64,000 nt of DNA from assembly GCA_039566865.1 (NCBI GenBank), contig CM076954.1:5898001-5962000 (forward strand), in the 5' to 3' direction. The stretch comes from Aurelia coerulea (taxonomy: Eukaryota > Cnidaria > Scyphozoa > Semaeostomeae > Ulmaridae). The notes beneath the pieces were generated by a model. That model was not told where the DNA came from. It saw nothing but the letters and a program-made list of their open reading frames with translations, and did no database searches. Position 1 is the first letter of the stretch, and the number at the start of each line of letters is the position of its first letter. Position numbers and translations under genes: made by a program. Of this stretch, positions 51,491-63,826 are shown in pieces.

Positions 51491-51951
51491 TTGACATTGG
51501 CTTGCATTTTTTCCTCCTTCCGAATTCCCCCTTGACATTTTGCAGAATTTATACATCAAATGAAGGCACATCAGTTTGGCTTCCAGAAAATCACTGTTTC
51601 ATGTATGTTAGACCTTTTGGTCCGACCGGTAGTCTTCTTTATACACCCTGTAGAGACAAATTACATATGGATACTGTATAAGGATGTATCATTTGAGGAT
51701 GAGGATGACGACAATAAACATACATGGTTGGCAAAATAGTCCTGCCAAATCGTAATATTACGTTGTTGTTGTAATCCAACTTGATTTGGATTCATTGTCA
51801 TTCTCTGTTTACATAGGCTAGTTCTCAATGAACCAGGTGAGTCACAAAAAAAGTAACTCGTTTGATTGGCTGTGAAATAAAATCAAATTCTAACTTAAGC
51901 AATTTGTTTGGTAAATCACTCATCTTTTATACCCAGACTTTAGGTAGTGGT
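51491..51951. other. No gene; lone fold-back ends
   Basis: GGTCCGACCGGTA (51624-51636) and ACCAGGTGAGTCACAAAAAA (from about 51833) are diverged TACCGGGTG-type termini without visible partners. Confidence 0.45.
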
Positions 51952-51960
51952 GGTAATGAC

Positions 51961-54900
51961 TAGACTTATGACGATGAGTCTCTTGTTTTCCTGTGCTCTT
52001 TGACTTCTTGTTGGCGCTTCAGTCAACAGAGACTCATATTATTACTCTGAAAAAGTTGACCCTATTTAGGCCTAATATGCTGGGATTCCTAGCATACCAA
52101 TCACACGCCCGACAACACCTTTCTCGAGGAGTTCAGCCTCGCTTTGATGCCCCTATACAAATGTATAGGAAAATGACCGGAAGTGAATATTTTCGTCCAC
52201 TTTGAACGTTTCTTGCAGGGATGCGGTGTGATTTTTCCGCGTTAATTTAATCTTAAAAGGTAGTGAATTTATCTAAGAAATGTTTAAAACTAAAATCGTT
52301 TTGATTTAAAGATCCTGGTAAACTCCACGCAATTTGACAGGAGTGATGGTCTTATTTTAAGAGATTTTCATCCGTATTTGGGTAAATTTTTCGAATTCAT
52401 TGTTTTTGGTGCGGTAAGCAGCGCCTTGAAAGCCATGACATTTAGAAAATGCCGTAGATCGTAGAAATTGTTTTGAAGCGGCGTGGTCTGCTTGCTGCTT
52501 GCTTTCAAGAAAACTTTTTAATTCTGAACGAAACGAAGCAATGAACCAATATGCAGAGCACTAGCGATCCTTTTACTGCCAGTGAAGGACAAGAGATGCT
52601 TTCATGTTTTCAAATAAGTCTCCAACCCGCCAGAAAGAAAGAGACAAGAAGAAGCAGCTTCCAACGAAAGAACTCGGATATTTATGGATCAAGAACTGAA
52701 ATCGTTTTGTTTATGATGGCAGATGTCTTTGATGGACAAATGGATAGCAAATTATAAAAAATATGTTATTTGTACTGGGCAAGTTCCTGTCAATGATGGA
52801 GCAACTCAATGCAGTCTGGAAATCTTCCCTTGTTGGCTCTAAAAACTCACAGACAAGGAAGATAGGGAAGGATGCTGTCTATCGAAATTGCAATGACTAT
52901 TTCTGAATGGACAACGGCAATAACTGCTTTTTGGTAATTTTCAGAAACTCATGAATAAGCATGGCAGTAGGGGCTACAGGGTGAAACGGGCGAGCTTTGT
53001 CTTTGTCTTTGCAAACAATTGTCTTTGCAGATCAAATTCAGAATAAGGTTCAGACTGTTTCAGAATTGGAAGCATTAAAATTTCAATTTTGTGATGATTC
53101 AATTGCTATTATCTTACCATCTTCCTATTATCAGAGTAAAATCATCAGAGTATCAATTATTGGATTGCTCAAATTTTTTGATATATCATAATATTGTTTT
53201 TCATTGAATGCTTTGTTTGCAACAGTAATGTTCCATTAGTTTTGCATCAGTCTTCAGGCATTGGAAAAGCAAGAATTGCAGTCTTTTGTGGTTGTTGTCA
53301 AATGCTGCTTCAAGGTTGGGCTTGATTGGTAAAGGATAATCTTGTTCTGTTTGGGTCCTAAAATAAAACAGAGACGATATTATTTCCTCCTACTAAAAAC
53401 ATTTGCTGCATAGCAAATTTCACTTTGTCTCATAGAGAATTGCATGTACAAAAAAGAGCAGCAAACCAAAATAGGAGAGGTCTTTGCAAACTTAAATCAG
53501 AGCAGCAATACCCTGCTCAAGAAAAAGAAAGCGGATTTAAGGGCAAATAATTGCAGTAAACTATCGTGTTTATAGGCAAAATAATCAAAGCTGATAATTT
53601 TTTGTACAAGGTAGCCTTGATAACATTGTTTTAGTAAGCAAATCTCCTATTTCTAGGTCAGGGCTTCCCCATTAGTCTTGAAGAAAATAAGCAACAATGC
53701 AACTTTATGTTTGTTTACAGTTAGGCCAAACCCGACGAAAAGTTCTCTGAGAGCGAAGTCAAAGTTTTGTTATTATTCTCATTGCTCTGGTGGCCAAAAC
53801 AGCTAGCAAGTACTCTAAAATACTTTCATTTCTGAAACATCAGATCAAGTTCGAAAGTGATACATTCAACCAAGGTTAACGTTTGTTTTCTGACTTAAAA
53901 GCAGACAAGTTTGTAAAAGGAAGCACGTAAAGTTAACGCAGATTAAATAGTCATGGCTCTCGAGGAAAAATCGCCTTTGAAAATTGTGGGAAACCGGCAA
54001 AGGCTACAGCAAAAAAGGCAACATTTCTAGAAACTAGATGCTTACAGCTATTGCGTTATATCTCCAAAATGAGAATTCCTGTCTTAGTTTAGAAAATATT
54101 GGAGTTTGAAAAAATTTCGGTTAAATTTAGGCCAACAAAAGTTCATTTTCTTGAAACTGCAAGCCGAAGTTCAAGACGAGAAAAAGACAAGTTTATTTCG
54201 TCAACAATTGGCGAAAGGTGGCAAATAGGACAAAACGACATCGAGGAATCCAAAACTTTCAACAAAATTTCCATGAAACAAAGGACAAACGTTAAATTTA
54301 TGATAAAGTCTGCTTACCTGCTGTGCTGAATCCCGAGTTTGTAAACAGAGTTGTCCACGGCCTTTGAAAAATATGAAAAATCAAGGGGCTCTGAGTTCAA
54401 AATGCTCAAAGAACTTGAAAGAGCGAAGATACAGCTATTGCGTTATATCTCGATATTTTGCTTTGGGACACTTGGGACGCCTGCTGACGCCATTTATCAC
54501 AAAATTTTACTTTCGCGCCACAGCTTTCTTGCAAGAGAGGCCGGAAGTGACGTCAGAATTCAGGCTTGGTGTTGTCGGGCGTGAATCAGAATGCGAGATT
54601 TGGCGAAGAACAATCAGTTTCGAACCTTCAATTCGATTGACGCAGCTTACTAAATTTGAAGGAAGTTGCTGCAGCAGGTACTTGAAGATTTCTCTGATAT
54701 GTCTTGGTCTTAAAAACATGGAAATTGCAGCATTAAAAGACTTATTTTGCACTCACCAGGTAAAGTGAACTTTCTTCTTCCGATGAATACCAAGTTTTGT
54801 TGATTAAGTGTCTGCTTACCGTGGTTTCTATCGCATTTTCTTTCTGAGGAGTGCCCGTTGAACAGAGCCGAAGCAGTCGTTCGATCCAGATTCGATCAAT

Positions 54901-54998
54901 CGAATGCAGAAGATAGGGTCAGGTTTTTAACTGTTTCATTATGAGTCCCTGTGAGCAAGGTACCGCAGGGATACAAGGGACTCATCGTCATAAGTCTA
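51961..54998. mobile_element. 3.0-kb Mutator-type element, perfect 9-bp TSD
   Basis: TAGACTTATGACGATGAGTC at the left and its exact inverse at the right. The flanking 9-bp repeat GGTAATGAC is perfect (51952-51960, 54999-55007). 3038 bp. No MULE transposase or zinc knuckle was seen; frames are at most 134 codons (54364-54768) and lack domains. It is either a decayed element or one that has captured other sequence. Recent by its intact ends and TSD. Confidence 0.9.
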
Positions 54999-55185
54999 GG
55001 TAATGACTAGTATGAGAACGAGAGTTCCACCTTCGATTCTAGTCCATAAATTTCTTGCAATTGAAACTGAAATCCTACCGGGCGTTAAAAAAGGAACCCC
55101 ATTTTGACTGAACAAGGGAAAAACGATAAAATTTCGGGACTTTTTGAGTTCATATCTACATTGTTCGATCTTCAACTTAACCCTT

Positions 55186-55805
55186 TTCTACATGGGGGGA
55201 ACAAGGACAGATTTGGTAATTAGCACGAATTGGTTTTGATTGACACCGCAATTCAAAGCGATTAGCGATCACAGACAAAGGAAATTCTCTCAACCAGAAA
55301 TTCAAAACAAACAAAGCCGCAAATGTTTCTCTGAAACCCAGGCAGCTAGTGCGCTCGTTGTGCAATCCAGAAATTGTTTTTAAGAGCAATTATGAGTGTT
55401 TATCGAGAGAAGAAGGATATATCTAAATATCTACCTCGGGCATTTTATTTCTTTGGTTCAGAAGCCGAGCAGTAAGTGCTTGAATTACACGCAAAAAACA
55501 AGAGAATTGAATCGCCTCTCAATCGGCTTTTGAATAAAATAAATTAAATGCCAGTGACAGGTGTGTAGATATATCCTTCTTCTCTCGATCTATGCTCATG
55601 TTTGCTCTTAAAAACAGTTTCTGGAATGCACAACGAGCGCACTAGCTACCTGGGTTTCAGAGAAACATTTGCGGCTTTGTTTGTTTTGAATTACTGGTTG
55701 AGAGAATTTCCTTTGTCTGCGATCGCTAATCGCTTTGAATTGCGGTGTCAATCAAAACCAACTCGTGCTATTGTCTTACCAAATCTGTCCTTGTTCATGG
55801 GGGGA
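55186..55805. repeat. Palindrome with mirrored reading frames
   Basis: Axis at about 55495. Both arms carry a frame starting MLLKT(I/V)SG(L/M)HNERTS and containing GFRETFAALFVLN; they differ at about six of 55 residues. Left arm frame 55177-55389 (minus), right 55602-55850 (plus). A fragment of one arm is at 6255-6360. No known domain. Confidence 0.85.
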
Positions 55806-56140
55806 GCAAAAAGGGCCTTCCCCAACCATACTTCCAGTAATTACTCTTAAACCAAGCATGATAAAACACTGGAACTTGGGTGACTTTTAATCAAATTTAA
55901 TATTGCATCAAATTAACAATAGTTCATTGTTATATGATTGGTCACGTGACTATGACATGCCCATATTTGGCAACAGGTCTCTCAGAAAATCAGTAAGACA
56001 TGCATAACTTTTCTCGTACACATCTGATGTTAATGCAATTGGTACCAATCAGTTTGTCTTGAAGTCTACCTTCATTTGATATATAAGTTTTTGTATTTTG
56101 CTGACATCAGCAAAATTTAAGATATATGACGTCATACTTA

Positions 56141-56808
56141 TACCGGGTGAGCCAGAAAAAAGTTCCCACTTTTGACAGGCCAAGATAAATCACACACTAG
56201 GCCAATTTTACTTTTTTTATCTAATCTTTTGCCAATATCCTATATTATTCTGGGTTATTTTTTGTAAATTTTTCAGATGCCAATTTATCGACATATTAAC
56301 GATTTCTTGAAATTTTTTGGCCTGCAGACTGCCCAAAGAGATTGAAAAACAGTGATCAAATATCCTACAGATTGAGCTTGTCTGAACAAAGGGATTGCAC
56401 TTCGAAATGACTAGGAAATTTGAAAATGGATTAGGTACAATCTGTCGCACGAGAGGTCGTTCAATGATTGCGCAAGTTTAATGTCATTTTCATTAATACA
56501 AAGATTCTCAGTTGTTTTATCATTTCTTTGAAATTATACTTGATAGCTACTGTAAATTAATGCATGATGGGAATTGAAAAATTATTTCAAACAAGCGTGT
56601 AGATTTAGGACTTTGTGACGCGAAGACCTGCTAGCCGCGCGTCATTATAACTATTCCTGACGCAAGATAGGCACTAAATCCTTACTGGCTAACAAAATTG
56701 ACAGGTGAAAAAACTTTAAAGATTAAATCAAAAACAACTAAAATTGGCCTAGTGTGTGATTTATCCTGGCCTGTCGAAAGTGGGAACTTTTTTCTGGCTC
56801 ACCCTGTA
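56141..56808. mobile_element. FB-5 fold-back MITE
   Basis: TACCGGGTGAGCCAGAAAAA left and the inverse of ACAGGGTGAGCCAGAAAAAA right. Arms AAATCACACACTAGGCCAAT and its inverse. ATGACGTCATA occurs just outside both ends. Confidence 0.88.
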
Positions 56809-56900
56809 TATGACGTCATATTCATAACAAACATGAAATAATTAGTGTATTATGATCAAAATTGACTAATTAACAATTCAAGATCAATTTCATATCGTTG

Positions 56901-57152
56901 TTATTACTAAAAACGCATTTAGAATGCCAATAAAGCATCAAATAATTTGTTTAGGTATCAACCATGACTTTGATTGACCGTTGTGATAACAATAGAATTC
57001 TAAAAATTATATTTTTGACAGTTTTGTTATTACTAAAAACGCATTTAGAATGCCAATAAAGCATCAAATAATTTGTTTAGGTATCAACCATGACTTTGAT
57101 TGACCGTTGTGATACCAATAGAATTCTAAAAATTATATTTGTGACACTTTTA
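56901..57152. repeat. 126-bp tandem duplication
   Basis: Two adjacent units (56901-57026, 57027-57152) start TTATTACTAAAAACGCATTT and differ at only a few positions, so the duplication is young. Confidence 0.93.
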
Positions 57153-58054
57153 ATATGTATCATACTTATAACTTTAAAGTTATTTATTGACTATTTTGGT
57201 TGAAAATATTACGTTTTTAGGAGGAGAGCCAAAAGCAGCAAATTTCCATTGTTTTTGCGTTGCCTAGCAACGGATCATGTGACTAACTAGCATATGATGC
57301 TATTTTTAGAATCATAATTGCTTGGTAATCATGTGTACCAAGTTGCGCTGCCATAGGCACTACGGTTGCTTAGAAAATCTGGGGGGGCCTTTTTAACCCC
57401 CCCTCATGAGAAAGTGGTGCTTGATTTACCCATGTAGAATAGGGTTTAATGCACATACTTTGCATTTGAGAAATGGCCAGCCATGATTTGACACCACAAC
57501 AGAGGCATTTTGCAAAAGAATTTTCAACTTTGACCTATAATTTTTACCTTTGAAAAAAATACTCTTGAATTGCTTCAATTGTTCTTGAAATGACTTTTCT
57601 TTTAAGGAATCGATCCTTGCATTGCATTCCATCCCAAGTGTTTTAATTAAAGAAGAGGAAAGGAGCACATGCATGCTTATTTTGGAGATGTGGCACGACT
57701 TTATCATTCTTACCACATTTTTATTATATTCCTTTAATCAGGTCCATGTCCATGCGTCTTTTATTCTTTTCAAAAGCAAAAAATGGAAAATTAAAGTTTG
57801 CAGGTGCTTTTGAAAATTTCCATGATACAAATCATGGCTAGGCCCTTTTCGAAACCCCTGGTTTCGGGTGCACTGTAAATTTGGACTTTGTGAACTTGTA
57901 TCTCCGGTGTTTGGTAGACGATTTTTAAATGCAAGGTATGTGCATTTAAGTTGAAAATTGATAAATTCAGCTGTGAACTCGAGGAGTAATAACATCTTAT
58001 TATTTTGTTCCTCTTTCCAGTCAAAAGGGGGTACCTTATTTTTAGACACCCGGG

Positions 58055-58521
58055 ATTTCTGAAAGTAACAATAGACCATTTGCCAATAAGGAAAAATTGA
58101 TGGAGGTGAGCGCGGCCAATTCCGACAGCCCTAGTAACAGTCAGAAATTAGGGGAATTTAAATTTCAATAGGAAGTATTTCATGGACCAGAATCCCGCAT
58201 GCAATTCTCGTTCTCATTCCAACCCCTTACCAGCATTTTCCTAATTTGTGGGTCTGCATGATGAGAGATTTTACCACACAAAATTTTCACATTTAAGTTT
58301 GCCTTTGACTGATAGATTAACATATATCTTTTGAATTTCGGCACTATACTTTTTATTCCACAGCCCGCCATGTGCTAACACTTTTGACTCACCCACTAGA
58401 TTCCGAAGGTCGATGTTGTTTTGTGAAATTATGTGCCATTTTATGTACCATGGGAATTTTTGGAAATCCTAAGAACAACTGTATTCAGTAGCCATATCTA
58501 ATAGAAACGGTTGTAAGTTAT
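58055..58521. other. No gene seen
   Basis: No domain, TIR pair or simple repeat recognised. Confidence 0.45.
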
Positions 58522-58720
58522 TAGAGTGGTGTCGCCCATTATGCCCATGTCGTCGCGAAGTTCTGAGTTAGATCCAAATAGAGCAATCAATGAAAAAACC
58601 AAATAGCCAGATTACATCACCAACTAATGGAGAAAAAGATCACAGAGTAATGACTTTTTACGTAAACTCTTTACACTGATTTTAGAAGATTTTAAACAAG
58701 TCACTACAAAGAGAAACACT
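58522..58720. mobile_element. GAGT-family terminal fragment
   Basis: TAGAGTGGTGTCGCCCATTA followed by the inverted right part of the family (ATGTCGTCGCGAAGTTCT, CACCAACTAATGGAG). Confidence 0.85.
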
Positions 58721-58730
58721 ATTTTCAAAG

Positions 58731-59502
58731 TAGTTCACTTTGCCCTGAAACCTCCTCCCAGAAATAAAACCAAAAATAGTTATAAATCCATAACAAGTAT
58801 CAATATTCTAACTTCACAGTGATGGCCATTTATCCTTAAAATTCTTGGATCAGTAACCGTATTTTGGAATGAAGGTCAAGCTTAGGCTGTCAAAGTTTTG
58901 GATGCTTCTCGGGGAGCTGGTATCAGAATACATTTCTGTGTCATCAGAGCGAAAAGTTATCCTGCAAATGATGATTTTCTGAAGGCAGAATTATGAAGCT
59001 AATGAGATTAAAAAGGTCTTCTTCATCTGACTTCGTGTTCACATGAGAAAATCAAAATTCGTTGGTAGTTCACTTTACCCCGGTCGAAGCAAAATATCGA
59101 CTGAGCGGTAGATCTTTTAAAACATTATGTTACCTGACAAACAAGTCTTTCTTGGCCTTTTCCTTTTGGAAAAAGTAAACACATGGTATGTGCTTCAAAT
59201 CGACCAAAACAGTCATAGAAATGAATTTCATCTTGGGGTAGCAAATTAAGATCAACGATTGGAGCCCAACCTAACATCCGTAATCTCCCAAGGTTGTTTT
59301 TACTGCATGGGGTAAAGGGATTTTTTGCAACAACAGGAAGAACTATTTTGCAAAATGTTTTCATTTTCTGTGAGCACATGTAACAAAGCATTGGGCATAA
59401 GTCATGTTTCATCATTGCATGTTTACTTTTGGAGAGAAGCGCGAATGTTCCAAGTAGTTCACTTTACCCCGTAGTTCACTTTACCCCGTCTTACCCTACA
59501 GT
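58731..59502. repeat. Repeat with TTCACTTTACCCCG words
   Basis: AGTAGTTCACTTTGCCCTGA near 58734, GGTAGTTCACTTTACCCCGG near 59067 and a double copy at 59455-59500 ending ACCCTACAGTA. A 96-codon minus frame (59125-59415) between them has no domain I recognise. Confidence 0.55.
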
Positions 59503-59649
59503 ATAGCAAAGAGGGACATTAACCGGGGACAATAGGCCTTTAAGCCCAGAAAAGTGAAATGAAAATTGTCCATTAGTCACAATTCCTCTCAAATAGCGAT
59601 CTTCCTTCGCACTCGGGTATCTTAGTTGATTTGAGAGGGAGAGTGACTA

Positions 59650-60525
59650 ATTGGATGAGAATAGGTTACTATCCATGCAAAATCGTTTTCCACATCATAC
59701 CCAAAAAGCATTAAATTCTGCTTCAAAAGTCAAAACTTGCCAAAACTTAACTGCACTAAGATACTGGAGTAAGGACGGTGGAAGCACACTAATCTTCAGA
59801 AAAGAAGGGAAACAAAGCCAACATTTGAAAGGAGCATGCTATTGTGCTGCTTTTAATGGGAAGCAACGATTTTCCAATAATAGTCTCTTAGGGCCTGATT
59901 ATATGAGCACCTCTGTTATCCAGGTGGACGACTTTAGGTGAGATCCGTTTTCTATCGGAGACCTATAATAACTCTGAAACAGTCTCGAAAAAACAGTCTT
60001 CAATATGGTCTCAAGTCAATTCGATATCTTGGTGCTAAATTTTGGAACACATTACCTGTAGAACTCAGAAATGCTCCATCAAAAATATCATTCAAAACAA
60101 AACTAAAAATTTACTTGCTAAACAAGGTCAACCGATGAATCTATTTGAAACCTGAACAATTGCTATCAATTTTTAAATAGGAAATGCACAACTTCTATTT
60201 TCACCTGATAGTATCTTAGGATAGGGGGGCTCTCTCCTCGATTAGTTTACCTATTGAGAGAGCTCCTCCTCTAAGTAATTCCCTGCATACAATTTATTTA
60301 TTTAGCCCCTCTTTGTATTTGTATATTGTATTAATTTTCTGTATCATTGTGTTTATTTTCTGTAACAATTATCTTTGTAGTTTAGTTATTCGTATGTATA
60401 GTTAGGTTATAAATTGTATGTAGTGGAATTTAAAATATAAAACTGAAACTGAAACTGAAACTGAAACTGAAACTGAAACTGAAACTGAAACTGAAACTGA
60501 AACTGAAACTGAAACTGAAACATGA
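59650..60525 (+). pseudogene. LINE 3' end with (GAAACT)n tail
   Basis: The recognisable coding part (59990-60135) reads KSIRYLGAKFWNTLPVELRN and ends LKIYLLNKVNR. This is an ORF2 C-terminus of the KxIRYxGxxxWN type. The 3'UTR runs to a (GAAACT) hexamer tail at about 60440-60520. The 96-codon frame at 59651-59941 is not clearly part of it. Confidence 0.75.
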
Positions 60526-60619
60526 TTTATGGGCCATCCGTGGCAGCTAGGACCAAATTTGCGCATTTTATGGCTGGACTTGTTCAAAGGAATAAAATCA
60601 TAACATTTTCCGGACATAA

Positions 60620-62140
60620 TCGTTTGGCTGTGCTGGAAGCAGGCGAAGGTCACCTCCATTTTCAAATCTGGTTCTAAACGTGAGGCTAACAACTATAGGC
60701 CTATCTCGGTGATCTCTGTTTTCTCGAGAATCCTTGATAGGATTGTACATGACCAAGTTTACGAATATCTCAAAGCAAACAAGGTTCTGACAATGAGTCA
60801 ATCAGCTTTTCAAAAACTTTGTTCAACAATAACATCATTGATTGATAGTACTGACTACTGGCATGAGAATATTGACCACAAGCACTTTAATTTAGCAATA
60901 TTCCTAGATCTCAAAAAGGCTTTCGATACTGTTGACCATAAGATTTTTTTAGAAAACTTGAGGAAATGCGGTATTCGAGAGCTTTCCAGAGACTGGTTTA
61001 AATCATACCTTGAAAACAGAAAGCAGTACTGTGTCGCCAACGGTTATGAATCAAGGCCTAGGACAGTTACATGTGGCATTCCCCAAGGTTCCTGTCTTGA
61101 CCCCTTCTCTTCATAATGTACCTCGATGACTTTGAAAAATGTTTGAAAGTCTCAAAGGCTGGTATGTATGCTGATGATACTCACGTGACCTTAACATCAA
61201 AGAATGTCGAAGAACTTGTTCATAAGGCTCAAGAGGAGTTGACCCATATTTCTGAATGGATGCGGATAAATAAATTAAGTGCCAATCCACAAAAAACAGA
61301 GTATATGGTTATTGGGCACCCTCGTAAAACTAATAAAGTGGAGATACACGATACATTGAGACTGAATGGTTCAGATATAAAACGAGTGAAAAAAAACAAA
61401 ATCACTTGGAGTCATTGTAGACGAAGGGCTTAACTGGGAAGAACAATTCAAAACTGTCAAAGGGAAAGTTCGCGGAGGTCTCGCATCTTTAAAAAAATTG
61501 AAGAACATCCTCCCAAAATCTGATTTAAGCAATGTATATCGTGATCTTGTAGAAAGTCACATGCGATATGCAGATGTAATCTGGGGTAGCCTCTCTAATT
61601 CAAGAAAGGAGTCCCTTCAACGTCTTCAAAACAGAGCCATTTCCATAATCGATACGTCCAGGATAAAAGATGAATGGTCGAATAATTTCCTTCAGGTTGG
61701 ACAACTTGTCACGTTTGATCGTGCAGTTATGGCCTATAAGATCATGAACAGACTCAGCCCGGAAAACTCTGGAACAAATTTCAACAAAGATCCCAATACT
61801 CCAGTTATAACACGCGGTTCTGTAGAGATCTTCAGATTCCAAGGTACAATCTGGAGTATGCCAAAAAAGGATTTTCCTATTCAGCTCTTAAGGTCTAGAA
61901 TGAAATCCCTTTAAATATTAGGGAACTACCTACCTTGTGCCGATTCAAAAAACAACTAAAAATACATTTGATGAGCTGAAAGCAATTTGAAACACAACTC
62001 CCTAGGAGAATAGCAATATAATCTTTAGCCCTCGATGTTTTTCTTTTTGTTTATATAAATATATTGACTAATTGCATTGTATGTTTTTTGTAGTTTTATT
62101 ATGCTGAAGGGATATTGTGTATAAATAATTTAAAATGAAA
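60620..62140 (+). pseudogene. LINE T: RT domain and C-terminus, frameshifted
   Basis: The frame to 61116 reads NNYRPISVISVFSRILDRIV, AIFLDLKKAFDTVDHKIFLE, WFKSYLENRKQYCVANGYES and TCGIPQGSCLDP, where a frameshift cuts the LLF block. The next frame (61116-61433) has the catalytic MYADDTHVTL and MRINKLSANPQKTEYMVIGH. After another shift, EGLNWEEQFKTVKGKVRGGL and LQRLQNRAISIIDTS follow (to 61914). The 5' part with the endonuclease is missing. The catalytic aspartates are present, but at least three frame breaks make it dead. Confidence 0.92.
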
Positions 62141-62399
62141 AAAAAGGAAAGGGCTGGCTTCACCCAATTTTTAAGCGTGCATGCACCAAGCCGTCGCATC
62201 GCTAATGATTGACTTTTCATCCCTGTTTACCGAAGCAGTCCTGTTTTCAGGGCTACTCATTTTCATTTTTCATTTTCAATCATTTAGGGAGGGTGACCCT
62301 TCAACAAAGGTTGCTTTTCAAGGGACCCTCCATTTAAAATACGATAACTACAATAATACAATAATTAATACTTAATAGGAAAATAAAAAGAAGCTAATA
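62141..62399. other. Spacer between LINEs
   Basis: No feature recognised between the A-rich end of LINE T and the next, oppositely oriented LINE. Confidence 0.4.
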
Positions 62400-63826
62400 T
62401 GTTTATTGAAATACAATATTTACAATATATTCAATATAGAAAAGAAAAGTAAGGCAGGGAAGTTTATTAGACTACCCAGGAATCCACCCCACCACCAACC
62501 CCAAGCCCGACCCCCACCAAATCGACCCAAGACACCCAGTACAGACACGGCGACATCCCCATCTCCCATCATAAGCCACCAAGCGGCCCAGAATCCCAAT
62601 GGCCGACCCAGCAGAAATCAAGCCCAAAACCAAAGGCCGGGCAGACCCCAGATAATCCGAGAAACCCCACTGCCAATATTTAAATGCTTTTTTTGAATTT
62701 TTAAAGGGAGGGTGCCAGTTTAGCCTCGGTAGAGAGGCTGTTCCATAACTTAGCACCTCGGAAGGAAAAGGCTTTTTGTCCTTGCGCTGTGTTTTTCTTA
62801 GGCAGCCTAACATCAGTATTTGTGTTGCAGAGGTTGTGGGAAGAACATACACTATTTTTATTGAAAAAGTCACAAAGGTATTTTGGGGCAAGATTCTGCA
62901 GAGATTTGAAAGTTACAATCTTTGACTGTGTGTTAATCAACTGCTGTATGGTTTTCCACCCCAAACTTTCAAACATAGGCTTGATAGCAGCATCAAATCT
63001 ACTATTTGTAACAATCCTAGCTGCCCTGTTCTGGAGCTTCTGCAGATGCTGAATTTCTGCAGCATTACAGCAGCCCCGCACTGAGCAGCAATATTGAAAA
63101 TGGGGCTCTACAATGCTAGTATAAAGAGTCTTCACAGTTGTAATAGGAAGGTACCGTTTTGAATATTTCAAAAACCCAACAGCACGAGAGACTTTAGCAG
63201 AAACTGCCCTGATGTGTTCTTTCCAATTAAGATTGTCATCTATTTGAACACCTAAGTACTTTGCCTTGTTGCTTATCTCAATTTCCTTTTCTCTTATTTT
63301 AGGATCAAATCTTATGTTTGAATGTGTAAGAGATTTGTGTTTTTGTTGAGTGGCAATCAGCATTGAATGTGTTTTAGCTACATTCAAGGATAACTTGTTG
63401 CCCATAAGCCATTCATCTAGCTTTTTTAAATCTTCATTAATTTCCTTGTTTAGCCGAGGAATGTCCTTGGAACAGAACAGAGGTAAATACTGGTATCATC
63501 AGCATACATGGATGTTTTTGAGTTCTTAATTGCTAGAGAAAGGTCATTGATGTAGACTAAGAAAAGCAGAGGGCCAAGACAAGAACCTTGAGGGACTCCA
63601 ATCTCAATTTCCTCAATTTTTGAATCTGCACCATTTACTCGTGCAAACAGTTTCCTAATAGACAGGTAGGATTTGAACCATGCAAGTTCTCTGTCTTGAA
63701 CCCCATAAAGATAGAGTTTTTTGCATAGAATTTCATGATCAACAGTATCAAATGCTTTTTTCAGCTCAATGAAAATCAATCCAGTCATCTGTCCTGTGTC
63801 TAACCCATTGTACCAGTTTCGGGTGG
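62400..63826 (-). pseudogene. LINE S: RT domain and C-terminus, minus strand
   Basis: Starts NWYNGLDTGQMTGLIFIELK, then KAFDTVDHEILCKKL, EIGVPQGSCLGPLLFLVYIN and the catalytic SMYADDTSIYL. After a frameshift near 63450 it continues NVAKTHSMLIATQQKHKSLT, AKYLGVQIDDNLNWKEHIRA, PHFQYCCSVRGCC and LQKLQNRAARIVTNSRFDAA, ending FSFRGAKLWNSLSTEAKLAP. Stop codons follow at about 62700, then a GC-rich 3'UTR to about 62400. Same family as LINE X. The 5' part is missing. Confidence 0.92.

Larger units (their letters stand above)
55177..57449. mobile_element. piggyBac-type MITE, copy 3, with inner elements
   Basis: TTAACCCTTTTCTACATGGG at the left and CCCATGTAGAATAGGGTTTAA-like at the right (one extra T). 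The interior contains a palindrome (55186-55805), FB-5 (56141-56808) and a tandem duplication (56901-57152). Confidence 0.8.
55076..58054. mobile_element. FB-4 copy split by a piggyBac-type element
   Basis: Left TACCGGGCGTTAAAAAAGGA with CCCCATTTTGACT, right AGTCAAAAGGGGGTACC with ACACCCGGGA. The two halves align with the intact FB-4 at 38785-39579 on either side of 55177-57449. Confidence 0.85.

Noticed and set aside
51795..51840. Apparent 20-nt exon (TTTACATAG ... CCAG/GTGAGT)
   Set aside because: The donor is the terminus of a fold-back element (ACCAGGTGAGTCAC), and the length does not keep phase.
59125..59415. 96-codon minus frame
   Set aside because: No recognised domain, and it lies between repeat words, so probably an old element interior; kept only as a note.
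60402..60692. Ser-Val repeat protein on the minus strand
   Set aside because: It is the (GAAACT)n tail of a LINE read in reverse.
62406..62696. Proline-rich protein on the plus strand
   Set aside because: It is the antisense of the GC-rich 3'UTR of LINE S; no leader, splice site or domain.
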